A stretch of DNA of 64,000 bases from Xenoacremonium recifei. Lineage: Eukaryota > Ascomycota > Sordariomycetes > Hypocreales > Nectriaceae. Position numbers and translations under genes: made by a program. Where the stretch lies: positions 496,001 to 560,000 of the forward strand of contig WOFQ01000012.1 in assembly GCA_012184525.1 (NCBI GenBank). The letters are read 5' to 3'. Within the stretch, counting starts at the first letter, position 1; each line of letters begins with the position of its first letter. The notes under the pieces are model-generated. The model worked only from the letters and a program-made list of their open reading frames with translations, did no database searches and was not told the origin of the DNA. Below are positions 23,002-36,119 of this stretch, piece after piece.

Positions 23002-26000
23002 TGTGATATTGGTTGATCCCGATGGATGTGTACGAATAAGGATGCAAGCTGCTCGGGGGGTTTCGACTAAAGGTTCTGCGGGGGGCTGGAGGGCTATATG
23101 AAGTTGTTCCTGAAGAACAGGAGCTCACAGGGCCCATGGGCTTCTGCTAGACAACTCTGGTGAGGGGGTTGGGGGATTGCGAAGCAGCAAGGGCAACTTG
23201 ACACTGACCGTCCTGGATGGTATGCTCAGCCAGCATCAGCAGTCTCAGGACGGCAACCCGAAAACAAAGGTAGCACTGCACTCGACCGGGAAGCAAAAAC
23301 GATGTGGCCGGGTATGCACTCGACAAGCAAGTCCTCTCCCCTACGGCAACACTCCGAGGATCTGAAGTTCTGAGGCCTTGAGTCGCGGTCGTATGCTGAC
23401 GGGGGTCGCTTCTAGACCTCTGCCAGGGACACCGGAGCATGAAGCGGTGATGGAACGAGGATATTGACAGGTCATCTCTCTTTCAGGCCCTGGCTGATCA
23501 CCAAGGGTGCAAATCACGCTTTCAGGGGCTGCTAGGTTGCAGACTCGACACAGGCAGCGGTGACCAACGTAAGGGCTAGCCTCGTCGACATGCATGGTGA
23601 GCGAGGGACCCCCGGAGTTGATCGAGGTTGCAGCTACTCCGTACACTCCGTACGCGTTGCACCCACCGGAGGTGCTTCGGCCCTAGACTGGATGTGACAA
23701 GGAGAGGCACGTCTAATGGCACTGCATTGGCCAAGACCACTGCGGAATTACTCTTGGACTTACGAAGACTTGTCAACGACGCCCCCCGTGACTGGTGACG
23801 AAGATGTCGCCTATCACGGCAAGTGGGATACGTACGGCGGACTCAATAAGACGCCTTGGGACCAGGATGAGGGTTGCTCGTTTGTCATCGGCGCAGGCAT
23901 GGGGCGTGGTGGCTGTGATTGGGACGGCTGCACCGTTTCATCGCTGAGTGGTGCGGCCAAAGGAAGCAGGAGATGTTGGCCGAACGCAGGTCGCCGAACA
24001 GGAAGAGAAGCCGGGTTCCTCGACCATGTGCCGGGTTCGCTTTTGGCTCAGGTGCCGTCGTTCAGGGGCAGACCAACACACAGGACGGGCCTACAGTTCC
24101 TACTCCTCTGCGCCCTGTCGTTGGTAAGAACCCGGCGGCTGAAGATGACAATCGACAGTCATCCACACGGCTGGGAAACTCGTCCTCGCCGGCATACCGA
24201 CATCGACTGGCTGCAATCCCCAGATGATCAGCATTTCGAAATCGATGTTCATGGCTCTTGCCGATCTGGATCACTGTCCTTGCTCTTGGATCTTTCCGAT
24301 GACTTGATGGGTCTTGATGATCTGTCACGCCAGATCCTCTGCCTATCACTTGAGCATCAACACCCAACAAGACGAGAAATGACACGGGCCGGGGATCAGC
24401 GCAGCGCGCGGCAGACGAAAACGTTTCCAGAAAGGTCGCTGCAATTCTTCCGAAGCACTAAAGCCTCTACAGAAATTGCTTCTTCGGAATCCTACTTGAC
24501 TGAGCTGAGAGAAAATTCTTCATCGAATGCCACCCTCTCATAAGCCGTACATCATCACAGTGTACATGTCCCGTTCATCAGCCAGTCAGCTTCGTCGTTA
24601 CCGCAGAGTGTAAACGAAAGACATCTCGGGCCACTTCAATTTCGCCTTGCACCCGGCAAAAAGCAATCAGTGCAAGGGTTCTATGGTCTCTGCAGTTTCG
24701 ACTAGGTCAAGACCCCATGCAGTCAGCGTTGCAGAATACGCACACTGACCCGAGAATGCGGTCAATGGCCAAATGGCATTTCGTATCACAGCCCATCGAA
24801 GGCCTCGCAGATCCCACAAAAGCAACGAAAGTGGCGTCCTGTGCCGCGCCCTGGCATCCTCTTAACCGCATTGGCGATGGATGCTACAGTGTGTTGGACG
24901 ATTCACGCATTGCGACGATCAGGGATCAGCTCCGAGAGTTGACGGGGGTTGATTTTGGCTTTTGGGTCGGTAGCGGCCGCTAGACGAGAGTCCCTTGGCG
25001 ACTGTTGGAGAAGCAGACTGGCTGACTGGGGTTGTCCGCCCCCTCCCACATGCCGGGGAGGGGGACTTTTCGCCGAGTCCGTACGTTACCTGTCAGTCCA
25101 CTGACAGACAGCATGGAGGCCTGCTCACAGGGAGCCCGGCTATCAAAAGCTGAAGGGGGTATAGAAGGCTGTGATATGGACAGCTGTGCCTGAGAGTTCA
25201 TGGCCAGAAGACGAGCCGTTTCGGAAATGAGGTTGCTTCCATCACTGACACATGCCCAGTGAGTGCAGTTATTGGGCGGTTCACCGCTAACACCCGGCTG
25301 GTAGCGCGATCGTCGCTGTCGATCCCCAAACTTCGAGAAGCAATCAACGTCAACAAAAGGTTACGCCATAAGACAAAGCAACGTGCCTTCTGTTCGGCAC
25401 TGCTTCATCTTGTCTCAGTTATCATTTTCTAGGGGCGCGAATCAACTCGCCCGCCTGCGAGATGCAAATAACAGCCGAAGATGGCCTGCCCGACAGAGTT
25501 ATGCTCATGATCCGATAATCGAGCGTCCATCTCGCCCGCCTGTCGTCCCGGGCCTCGCCTCGGGCTAGGGTCTCTTCTCCCAGAACTCTGAGTCTCCCCA
25601 TCATGGACGGCACCCCACGAGCCGAGAAGCTTTTCTGCCGGGCGGAACTGGCCCTGGCTTCTACGCGGAACCACTACGGACTTCAGGGAATGCCCCTGTC
25701 CACTGGGTGACATCTCGAACCTGGCGGCCTTCTATTGTTGGTTGATCGGCCCCTGGTCTTCCTCTAGTTAATTGCCCGGCGCCCCTGTCAACAGCGATCA
25801 TAACTCCACCCTCTCTCCCCCACCGCCCATTGTCACTCTGCTTCGACTGAGGACTGAGAGGTTGCACCAGGTGTGCTTTTTATGCTGCGAGAAAGAGAAG
25901 ATTTCGCTGCTCGCAACACGCTATTTCTGGGAATATGTCCGGGTCTCGATACGCAACGAAACATCATGCTGGTCCCCTCCCGTTGCCTATCATGCCACTG

Positions 26001-26601
26001 GTCGACGAGTGTCCGGCCCCCATTTTCGAGGGCATCCCAAGACGCCATAAATTCCGAAGCAGGTGAGAACTGAGCGAACACAGCCGGAAGCGACAATGGG
26101 AAGCAACACTGCGGACCAGGATGTGAGGTCTATTGAACTCGGAACTGCGTCGAGGAGCTCAAACAGGAGGCAAAGGCGATATTGGCTCGCCTAGCTCTAT
26201 CACCATACAGGGTTTCGAGTTTGTCAGGGTCGCAGTCGTCGCTCGGGGGTTGCCCAGCTCCCTTATGCAACACTCGGAAGTAGGGCGTTGGTTGGGCCAT
26301 ATAACGCCTTCTCTGCCGGTCTCGTTTCTTCTTCTCCAAAGTACCCCCAATCCTTCCCGAAGAGCTTGCGTCTCAAAGTTCTTATTCCCTCGTGGCAGTC
26401 CCGGAGAACGGTGCATGCCGGTCTCAGTCTGTTGGTTGTCTCAGCAAGGTTGATCACTTCCCACCTGCCTCTCTCAGACACACTTTCTTGACTCCTACAT
26501 ACACCGCGGTCTGTCCTCTTTGCCCCTTCTATTTGTCCCTTCACTTCAAGATACTGCCTTGTACTGGCTCCCAACCTTCCAATTAAAGCTTCATAATCAT
26601 C
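23002..26601. other. Long intergenic region, no supported gene
   Basis: About 3.6 kb, divergent promoter space between the rhodopsin-like gene and the Dal5-type carrier. A 275-codon frame at 23716-24543 plus shows no motif and has an irregular composition, so I reject it. The direct repeat ctactccgtacactccgtac is at 23634-23653. A pyrimidine-rich tract at about 26460-26580 precedes the carrier's ATG, as is common at fungal transcription starts. Confidence 0.5.
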
Positions 26602-28135
26602 ATGTCTGTCATTGAGGAGAAGCAGCCTCCCCTGGCGGACGAGCAGCATGTGCCTGGCTCACCCAAGTCGGACGAGTCCTCGCCGCCGCCGGCCATTGAT
26701 CCGGCAGCGGAGCGTCGTCTGCTGTGGAAGCTAGATCTCTGCATCTATCCTCCACTGTTCGTCATCTACATGATGTCGTTCCTGGACCGCATCAACATTG
26801 GTAATGCGAGGATCCAAGGACTGACGGCGGACATTGACTTGTCCGGCACACGGTACAATGTCGCCCTCTTTGTGAGTATTTTGATCTCACCAATGGAAGT
26901 CTCATCAACTAACTCTTTAGGTCTACTTCGTTCCGTACATTCTCTTCGAGGTCCCCTCCAACGTCATCATCCGCAAGGTCCGACCTTCAATCTACCTCTC
27001 GGGCCTTATGTTCTGTTGGGGCATCGTCAACATGTGTATGGGCTTCGTCCACTCTTACGGAGCTTTGGTCGCCCTGCGCGTTCTCCTCGGCTTCTTTGAG
27101 GCCGGCGTCCTTCCTGGTATCATCTACGTGACCTCCATGTACTACAAGCGCCATGAGTTCCAGAAGCGCATGTCCTTCTTCTTCTGCAGCACACTCATTG
27201 GGGGTGCCTTCGGTGGTCTTCTGGCCTATGCCATCGCCAAGCTTGGCGGCCGTCACGGTATGGCAGCGTGGCGCTGGATCTTCATCATCGAAGGAGCTAT
27301 CACGGCCTTCCTTGCCATCCTCGCCGTCTTCCTCATCGCCGACTGGCCTGAGCAGGCTCGATTCCTCAATGCTGAGGAAAAGGAGCTCGTCCGCCGTCGC
27401 GTCACTGCCGACACTGGCGACGCTTGCCGCATGGACACACTCAACAACTTTGCCTACAAGCGCATCTTTCGCGACTGGAAGATCTGGCTCGGTGCCTTGG
27501 TCTACATGGGCGTCGGCACTACTGGCTATGCTACTGTCTTCTTCATGCCCACCATCCTGCTCGAGTTTGGCTGGAAGGCTGAAGACGCCCAAGTGCGCAC
27601 CATCCCCGTCTATGTGCTTGCGGCTGGCATGATGCTCATTTCAGCCTGGGCCTCTGATCGTCTGCGTCTCCGATATGTCTTCATTCTGACTGGTACCTGC
27701 ATTGCCACGATTGGATACGCCATGCTGCTTGACCAGACGGGCCACTCGCGCGACTACAAGTTTGCGGCTGTTTTCCTGATCAACGCTGGCGGCTACATGG
27801 CCACTCCAATTGCGCTTGCGTGGCTGCAAAACAACCTCTCTGGTCACTGGAAGCGCGCCTTCGGCTCGGCCACGCAGGTCATGCTCGGCAACGTCGCAGG
27901 CATCATCGGTGCAAACATCTTCTTGACTAATGAAGCTCCGCTGTACAAGACCGGCTATGGCACTGCCTTTGGCATGTTCTGGATGGGCACGGTCGCGGCT
28001 ACGGCGCTCGAATTGCTTATGTGGCGCGAGAACAAGAAGCGCGCGGCTGGTGAGCGTGATGAGCGTCTGAGCCTCCCTGAGGAGGATCTTCACAACATGG
28101 GCGACTGGCACCCCAGCTTCCGGTTCACCCTGTAA
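26602..28135 (+). CDS. MFS transporter, allantoate permease (Dal5) family
   Basis: Two exons, 26602-26871 and 26921-28135, with intron GTGAGT...TTTAG, encode 494 residues with about 12 membrane segments and cytosolic termini. These proton symporters import small anionic compounds such as ureides, carboxylates, vitamins or dipeptides at the plasma membrane. Family marks are KLDLCIYPPLFVIYMMSFLD followed by RINIGNARIQGL in the first helix, YILFEVPSNVIIRK in helix 2, RVLLGFFEAGVLPGIIY in helix 4 and AAWRWIFIIEGAITA in helix 6. The central loop is charged, and the C-terminus ends NMGDWHPSFRFTL, which fits the common D-x-HPxFRYxL ending. The substrate cannot be read from sequence. The start lies in atcatcATGtct. 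Neighbours are distant, so there is no operon-like context. Confidence 0.92.
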
Positions 28136-30720
28136 AAGTTGGCTTATTGTTTTGGTAGCAGGGATGCGTTGGCGGGCTAATTACTCTGTATTGCGGTATG
28201 TAGATTTTTAGTAGGCTCTCTGGCGTTCTAGACGAGAGTCTTCAACCAGATTTGTTGTCAATCCAGAATCCACGCATCGTCAAACCTCCCGTTTACACCT
28301 CCATCGCCATGGTGACTTTTACTAACTCTGAACGTGATCGCAACTCCCTGTAGCAAATGGCTCCATATGTGCAGATAATGCAAGAAATCAGGTCATCGTC
28401 TAGTTGTGCATCAAGACCGTCTTCCCGGTCCCAACTCCATCGTCGCTGCAACTCGCCACTGAACAAGGCCCATCCCATCGGCAGTCCGCCATCAAACCAC
28501 CCGACCCGTGCAGCAGTCCCCTCCCGGAGTGATTGCAAATAACCGACCCAAGATCTCTCTTCTCTCGGCTCACAGTTCCAGTTTCCGATATACATCTGCA
28601 AGCACTGTGTTGCAGACGAGCATTCAGCCTGAGACCCGAGACATTCAGCTTCTCAACTGCCGAACACCTGCCAACACATCCAACAACCATCCACTACAAA
28701 ACTTTAACAGGCCTGGAATGAGAGGGGGCGCCGGGCCTGCATCCGCCTGTCTCGAGATAATGCCTCCCCTGCCCTCGGCGACCAGGCAGGCCCCTGCGTC
28801 CGGGGGATCACCGCTGCTATTTTGCTCTCTTGTTGGGCGGGTCAGGGAAATCCCTGCCGGAGATGACAGGTCGCAAACGGGGGGGTGTGGTCGAGAACGT
28901 TGCTTTTTGTGATACGCCGCCTCTGAGGGGAAATCCTTCGAGAATTCGGGGCGGAAAAGGTGTGCTTTGGTGCGGGCGTAGATTTGGCGTGAGATTTGTT
29001 GGTCGAGTCTGTTTTGAGGGATTCGTAATGTGAGGGCGGGTGAGGTGAGGTGCCGGAACTTTCTCTGGCGACACTCGGCCGGCTCGGATTCCGGCCTCCA
29101 TTATGCTTCGAGTAAACAATTCGGTGCATTAAGTTGTTTTGCAATTTGTCGCTATTCTGTGCTGTGGTGTCTATACTCTTGGGTCGTTGCGCGATTGTAA
29201 CAATCGACATCGCAGACCGCTTGCTGTATGTATTATTGTGACATCCAGCACAGATCACCATCGTCGCCGTCCTGCAATTCAGCGAACCAACAACTTCGAT
29301 CTTGTTTATCGCGGTTCTCGTGGGGGTTAAATTCGCAACCGTGGACGGAAAAGGCAGTGTGTTGGTTGATCCTCGACACGATCCGACATACCCTGAGGTT
29401 GGCACGGGCAACTCACCCATCGCTTGGGTAAAGGTACCTGTGCATAAAGTGCAATGAGTCTATTGGAACGGCAATGCAACGTGTCGCTTTAGCCAGGGAG
29501 TTGAGCAAGGTAAACGCGTATTCGCTCGCCTGCATTCGTCCATCGGTATCGCGAACAGGGGTGAGTGTCGGCGACTGTGAAGGTTTACCGGGAGTCGACA
29601 CTACTGCATGCACCAGGTTCGCTTCTCGTGATTCTGAGTTCACGTCGGTACAAGGCTTGCCCATGACAGAGCTGATGTCGCCTACAAAATTGGTGTATGG
29701 CATCTTCCAAGGCTCTCCTTCACGATAGTATCCCTGGGTTGGCCCTTGAGACCGAAACCGAGACCGCCGAGATCTTGCAGGTTGACGACGGGGGCAATAT
29801 AGGATAAATGCGTTGCGTCTTCGAAAGTTCCATCATCGGTTGTTCCATCCCTCCTCCCAATGCATTAGCATCGTGCTTCGCCCTTGGGTCGTGATTGCGT
29901 CTTCGCTAACTCAAAGAGAGTGCGGAACAAGAGCCGCTCAGCGTTCGCGATATACTCCTGCGCAGAGCTGAAAGAACCGCTCATTATTTTCGCGGCTACA
30001 GCGCATGATTTCTCAACACCCTGGACGCCTCAGCATTAGCGACAGTCCCAGGTGAAGGGGTCAGCGTCACCTACCTGAACAGCCCATGTTCGCCGATTTG
30101 GACGGCCGTTTACCATTGAAGGATCAGGGGTACAGCGAAGATGCTAGAATTTGGGATGCCCGCGATGAGACGCTCAGCATGGGTTGCGGCAGTTCAATGG
30201 TGAGTCACGAACCAGGTTCGTTGTTAATTATGCCTTGCGCTATCTGTCGTCGACTTGGCGGGCACGAAGTACGTAACGAGGGGGACAAGTGAGGCTGGCG
30301 ACGTCTCTTAGTCTTACACTGCTTGTCGCTTTACCGGTCTCAAAGGCTTTGCAATATGTGTACAAACCCAAGGTGCTCTCATGCGCACGCGTTCACCACA
30401 ATTGACGACTCTCGGTGACAAGAGAGCTAGAATCTCATCCCGGCTGGTCGATACGTTTGAGAAGGGTATATTAAAAGACTTTTCGTGCTGTCGTGTGCAT
30501 CTCTATGCAGTATCATGTCTATATCTCATCGTGTCGCAGGTCTCTTCCAAAAGGTTAACCCTTGCGAACATACAGGCAGCCCGTGGGCCTCCTCAACACG
30601 CCTCCCGACCTCCTTTTCTGCTTCGGTGACAGCAATAACCGCTTCCCAGTCGAAACTCCGATTTCCCCATCATTCTTACAACATCTCCTCGACGATCGAA
30701 CATTTACATTCTAGTCATAG
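28136..30720. other. Intergenic between convergent genes, no supported gene
   Basis: About 2.6 kb between two convergent genes, so it should hold mainly 3' flanks, yet it is unusually long for that. Short frames such as 29413-29703 minus (96 codons) and 30086-30292 plus have no recognisable motif. A missed small gene or a non-coding RNA is possible, but nothing in the sequence proves it. Confidence 0.45.
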
Positions 30721-33044
30721 TTAGCTAACTGCTGGATCATATCGCTTGGATATTACGTACCGGTCCACGGGCGAGAGGCCCAGAAGAGTCATTCCGTTGT
30801 TCAATACAATCCGGGCGCTATCATACAGGGCCATTCGGGCCTTCTGCAGCTGTGGTTCTCTGCCGACGATTCGAAGATGGTCATAGCTAGAGCTGAGAGT
30901 ATGGGTCATCTTGAACAGGTAGGTCAAGATGGTCGTAGGCTCGAGGGTTTTGAGGGTGTTCTGGACAACGTCGGGCCACTGGGAGAGCATTCGGACCAGA
31001 TCCGTGGCGTGCTTCTCGGTCAAGACTGAGAGATCGGCGCTGGCGAGATCCTCGTCGCTGAGGCCAGCCTTTCGGTGGATAGAGCAAAGACGAGCATGCG
31101 CGTACTGGAGGTAGGGGCCAGTATCACCCTCAAAGGAAGTCATGGCCTCCATGTTGAAGGTGTAGTTATTGATCCTGTCATAATTAGCAAAGCAAAGAGC
31201 GACGGCTATTGCAGTGCAAGACTCACCTCTTGCCAGACATGTCCTGAACCATGACACTGCTGATACCGAGAGTGTCGGCGACAGCCTCGGGGTTCTCAAC
31301 CTGAGAGTACTTCTCCTCGTTCTTCTTCATGACCTCGTGCATAGTCTCGCCAACATCTCGGAGAATGTCGTCCAAGAACTTGACCGTGCCTTTTCGAGTG
31401 CTCATTCCCAGGACAAGACCGAAATTGATGTGCTGACACTTCTTCGCGATGTCGCCATCGCCCATAAGCTCAACAGTCTTGAACAGCTGCTTGAGGTGAA
31501 GATCCTGCGCAGAAGCAACAACGTAGATCATTTGGTCGAACTGGTACTTGTCGTGTCGGTTCTTGAGCTCGCTGATGTCTCGGGTGAGGTAGAGAGCAGT
31601 ACCGTCTCGCTTTCGGATAATGGCCTTCTCCAATCCCTTACCGGCCTTTCCAGGAACGTGCTTGGAGAAGTCGATGAGCACGGCGCCGTTAGCATCCTCA
31701 GAAATGCCCTTCTCAGCCATGATCTTGGCAGCCTTCTCCATGTCAGCTTCCGGCACCTGACTCTCGCCAGAGTAGACGTCGAACTCGATGTTCAATCGAG
31801 CATAGGTCTTTTTGTATCGAACAATGCTAAGGTCTCGGAATCGTCGCCAAAGTGCGACAGCCGCCTCATCGCCGTCGGTCATTCGTTTGAAGTATCGTCG
31901 GGCTTGCTCGTCAAGGCACTCGGCCTCGAGGGCAGAGACGTCCTCGCCAGCCTTCTTTTGCGCCTCGATCTCCTCCTTCTCGGCACTCAAATCCTGGTTG
32001 ATTCGGACATAGAGGTTGAACAAATGGTTGATGGGGTCGGCCAATAGAGCTTCCTCGTCGCCCCATTTCTCCCATGCCAGCGCCAAGAGACCATACTGCT
32101 TTCCCCAGTCACCGAGGTAGTTTACTCGAGTGACGTCCCATCCTGACCGAGCGTACAGTTTTGAGAGGAAACCACCAATAATTGTGCTTCGGAGATGGCC
32201 AGCGTGGAAAGGCTTCGCGATGTTGGGGGAAGAGAACTCAATGACGATCTTCTTCTTTCCCGAGTTGGGATCGTTGGGGTCTTTCAGACCGTTGTGAGGG
32301 TTGTTTCCATAGTTGGCAGCTCGCTGTCGGATCGTAGGGAGGAGGTACTTGGTCAGAGGGCCAGTCTTGTAGAAGAAGCTAATGAAGGGACCAAAAGCGA
32401 CGGGCTTCTCAATGAGGGGGGACTCGGGGAACTGTCGCGTGTTAACGGTTGGGAGGCTTAAGGAGATGTTGGGAGCTCTTGGCACTCACCTTGGCGATCC
32501 ATTCCTCAGCAAGCTCAGCAGGCTTCTTGCCCTTGACCCGGAGAGCGGGAACAGCGACAATGGCATCGCCCTTGTCAAGCGATTGGGTCCATTGGACGGC
32601 GGGGTAAATGATGGCAGGGTCGACGCCAGTGACTTGGTTGAGGAGAGTCGTGATGTGGGAGCGGTAGATATCCTGGGGGTTCGTGTCGGGGAAGCAGTTC
32701 GGGAACGGCTCGACCTTGTCGATCCCGAGTTGCTGAAGCTGGGCAGCCAGTGAATCGGCGTCAGAAGCCATGATGGATGAAGAAGATGCGGCTCGTCGTT
32801 GCTGGAGATACCGGAAGGCTGTCGGAGCCTGTTTGCGCGGTTGAGTCGTTCGCTGAAGCTGGGAGGCGTGCGCTCGAGAGCAGATTCGGGCGGGGGAAGA
32901 GCGAAGAATAGTAGAAGCAACAGACGAAGAAGAAGAGAATATGGACCAGGGAATGAGGCGGCGCGAGAGCATCTGCGCCAGGTAAAAAGTGTGACTCAAG
33001 TGGGCTAAAGCGTTGATTGGGGCTTGTTTTTTCTTCTGGGCCAT
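30721..33044 (-). CDS. Arginyl-tRNA synthetase, probably dual-targeted
   Basis: Charges tRNA-Arg with arginine; class I synthetase. Exons: 33044-32490, 32431-31227 and 31174-30721. Signature segments are SSPNIAKPFHAGHLRSTIIG with the HIGH-type HAGH, YLGDWGKQYG, the degenerate KMSK region GMSTRKGT, and a C-terminal DALR anticodon domain from YLQYAHARL to the end DRYVISKRYDPAVS. Three in-frame ATGs exist. From 32771 (MASDADSLAAQ) a 646-residue cytosolic form results. From 32972 (MLSRRLIPWSIF) the product gains 67 residues rich in Arg and Ser without acidic residues, typical of a mitochondrial presequence. From 33044 a further 24 residues are added. One gene serving both compartments by alternative starts is a reasonable inference. 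The coding sequence has strong codon bias, consistent with high expression. Confidence 0.95.
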
Positions 33045-33333
33045 TTCATGCAGCTACGGCCAAAACGCTGGAGGCGCGGGGCACGGCGGGCGGGTTTTTC
33101 CGGCGCCGAATTACCCCTCCTTCATGATGGACAATCTACCCTGGACAGGATCATGGAAATGTGTTGAGTTTATCAAGCAAAGAATCGTGATTACAGCTAT
33201 GTAAGCTTCAAGGTAGGGTTACAGAAAATAGTGTGAGTCTCCCTGAGACTGAAGTGTGCAGACAAGGCTTCAGAATCTCTCAGTCTCAATTGCGACACCA
33301 AAGGAGATCTCACGCACAACGACAAAGTTGAGT

Positions 33334-36119
33334 TCAGTTACCATGTCGATACCGAATCCCAAACACCAACGTTTCACTCACGTCCCAGTCCACTTCCTTC
33401 TTCGCGTTCCCAAAAATTCGGAGTGCTCGGAACACAATCTTGTATCGTCCCGCAGGCGCATACTCGCCGTTTGCTAACAGTCCCGTCCACTCGAGCATGC
33501 CCTGACCCTTCGCATTCCACAACAAAGGGAACGTGACTGGCGGACCAAGAGACACATTCTTCGCGTCCAAATAGTAGCCTTCCGCCAGGCACCCGACGCG
33601 AATGACCTCTGCTTCAAGCACGGAAGTTCCCAAGGCAAGGAACCAAGCCAGTGTAGGTAGCGTATGGTTTGTCGGAGCCTCCAGCGTTTGATTGGTAGTT
33701 ACGGTTCCCGGAGGCGGAAGAGTGAAGGTCGTGTTGGCTGGGACTCCGATGATGGGCGGAAGCTGAGAGCTGCTGATCCAGGTATCTCGAGGACCGAGAA
33801 CACGCGAATGATGCAAAGATCCAGTGACACCCTGATACGGAAGAGACAGAGACGAGCCGTCTGAGCCGTTGACGGCGACATATCCGGACCAGACCGGGAG
33901 ACGCGTTGCATTGAGACCCTTCGGTGGTGTTGGCACAACTTGAATAGTGACCGCGTGCCCAGCTGCGACAGTGACCTTGTGCTCGCTGAACTTGAGTGTC
34001 GCGACAGGCGTGAGGAACTCGTTGGGGAATTGCTCGGTGTAGATGGTGCCTGCAACGAGAGTGTACATGGTCACAGCAGGAACATGCGAGACTCGGTAAG
34101 TGACATGCTTTGAGCCTGTATTTCTGATTGTGAAATTCATGCTCGAGACAAAGTTGTCTGTGTCATTGAAGGACATGCTCGATGGGCTTAGTAACGTTTT
34201 CGCATATGCGGCATCGTAGGCCTGAATCAGGCCACCGCCCTGTTGAGGAACAGGAGCCAGGAATTGGTAGAATGCAAGACCGTCGTTGAAGAGTTGAGGG
34301 TTGGAATTGGCTGACAGAAGATCGCCAAGTAGCTCAGGATCAAACGTACCCCGTACCTCAGCAATGAGTGCAAGAATGGCAGCCGTGAGTGGCGTGGCCA
34401 TGGAAGTACCTGACAGAACGGCATAGCTGCCCAAGTCGGTAGGGTATGTTGACAGGATATTGCCTCCTGGAGCGCCGTATTTCGGCTTCACATCCATCTC
34501 CCAGCTTGGACCCCAGGAAGTGAAGGCGCTGACGGCACCACCGGTGAGGTTGTTGGCATATTGGATGAATTCTAGGCCTTCTTTTCCAGCATTCTCCATG
34601 TCGAGGACTACCTTGGAACCATTCTTCAGGAGGGTAATCCACTGTTTCCCCTGGTCTGGAGTCACCATGCCAGCAGCCAGGATGCCCTCGACTGTTGAGA
34701 CGTCAAAGGTTGTGGTGCCGTACACGTTGTTATACAACATGATGTACTTGGCACCGGCATTGGCAGCATTCTGGGCTTTCTGGACAAACGTGCAGGTCCC
34801 ACGCCGCACGAGAACGACGTGGCCGCTTAAGTCAAGGGTGTCTGCAGGGTACGGATTGCAGCCTCCATCGGCGACATTGAGATTGAAGTCGGGTGCATAG
34901 AGTGGCAGCTTGACGCCCGACCAGGCCGCAGGGAGTCCAGTAGTGTAGCCGAACTTGTGTGACTTCCTACCATTCACCGTGTAGTGAGAAACGTTGAGCA
35001 AAGCCGGTGACTCGGCGTTGTCAAAGGAGGCAATGGCCTGAACTCCATTTCCGTCGGCAGCCGCACTGGCATAGAAAAGGCCTTCGGGACCATCATTGCC
35101 GGCAGCTAGAGTGCAGGGGACCCCTTTCTTGACAATTCTTGAGACTGCGACAGACCAAGGATCTTCAGACCAACCTGCGGGACCACCGATGGAGGCCGAG
35201 ATGATATTGGCCCCAGCCTCGAAAGCCTGGTTGAATGCCGCGATGAGGATGTCGTTACTGACGTCTCCCTTACAGCCAATAACACGGAAGATACCTAACT
35301 TGACACCAGGCGCCGCTCCAGTGAAGCCGAAAGTATTGTTTTGAGCAGCGATAATGCCCGCGACGTGGGTTCCATGGCCAAAGCAGTCCATGGGATCGTG
35401 GTCGGGGTGAGGCGTGTTATAGCCATCGTAATCATCCCCGACAAGATCTGTTCCGAAGGAGACCAAGCAGCCGGGACCGAAGCAGCCACCCAAAGCGGGA
35501 TGTGTGTAGTCGATCTTGAACAATGTCAGTAGAGTTGGCGTCGATGTATGTCTGGGATGACTTACACCAGTGTCAATGATGGCAATTTTGATGCCCGTAC
35601 CAGTGATTCCCTCAGCACGGAGCTTGTCAACCTGAGTCATCACATGAGGAGAAAAGGTATCCGGTCCAGTATTATCGGCAGATTGGTTCGCAGATATTTC
35701 GAGGATCTCGTTGGAAGATCCCACCCATTCTATCTTCGGAGCCGGGCCCTTGAAGATCTGCACCGGCCACGCCTGCTTGACTCCTGGCAGAGACGCAATT
35801 CTGCCCGCCTTATCTCCCGCATTCTCAATGTCGGAGAACTGGATTGAGGCGCCTTTGAAGAGCTGATAGTCGAAGTGCATGCGAGTACTGCCATCCTCCG
35901 ACGCAGCCTTGGCGAAGAATTCCGACGAGTCCTATCACTCAATTAGTGGCTTGAATGGTTGCAACGACGAGAATGCAAGATACTGACGTGGCCATCCTCA
36001 AATTCGAAGATGTAGGCACCAGGGATACGAGAGTCATTTGGATTCTGGCAATTTTTCCCAGCTGCCAGGGCTAGCAATGCTGCTGTAGCGATTGTCACGA
36101 AGAAAGTTGAGCCAACCAT
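33334..36119 (-). CDS. Secreted subtilisin-like serine protease (S8, Vpr-type with PA domain)
   Basis: Three exons: 36119-35988, 35931-35566 and 35514-33334, 892 residues. The intron at 35515-35565 is 51 nt and in frame; removing it restores the standard active-site segment DTGIDYTHPALGG. Order of parts: signal peptide (MVGSTFFVTIATAALLALAA), an inhibitor-I9-like propeptide, the S8 domain with Asp164 (IAIIDTG), His213 (CFGHGTHVAG) and Ser537 (LSGTSMATP), a protease-associated domain inserted around VVLVRRGTCTFVQKAQNAAN, and a C-terminal Fn3-like region with several N-glycosylation sites. It digests extracellular protein and is typical of saprotrophic and pathogenic ascomycetes. The start is the first ATG; the upstream frame has none. 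TATAAAG lies about 130 bases upstream (36247-36253, minus strand). Confidence 0.93.

Noticed and set aside
23716..24543. 275-codon plus-strand open frame
   Set aside because: Composition looks random, no motif, no sensible start context or promoter spacing.
31214..32047. 277-codon plus-strand open frame
   Set aside because: Antisense shadow of the arginyl-tRNA synthetase gene, rich in Leu/Ser/Val with no domain.
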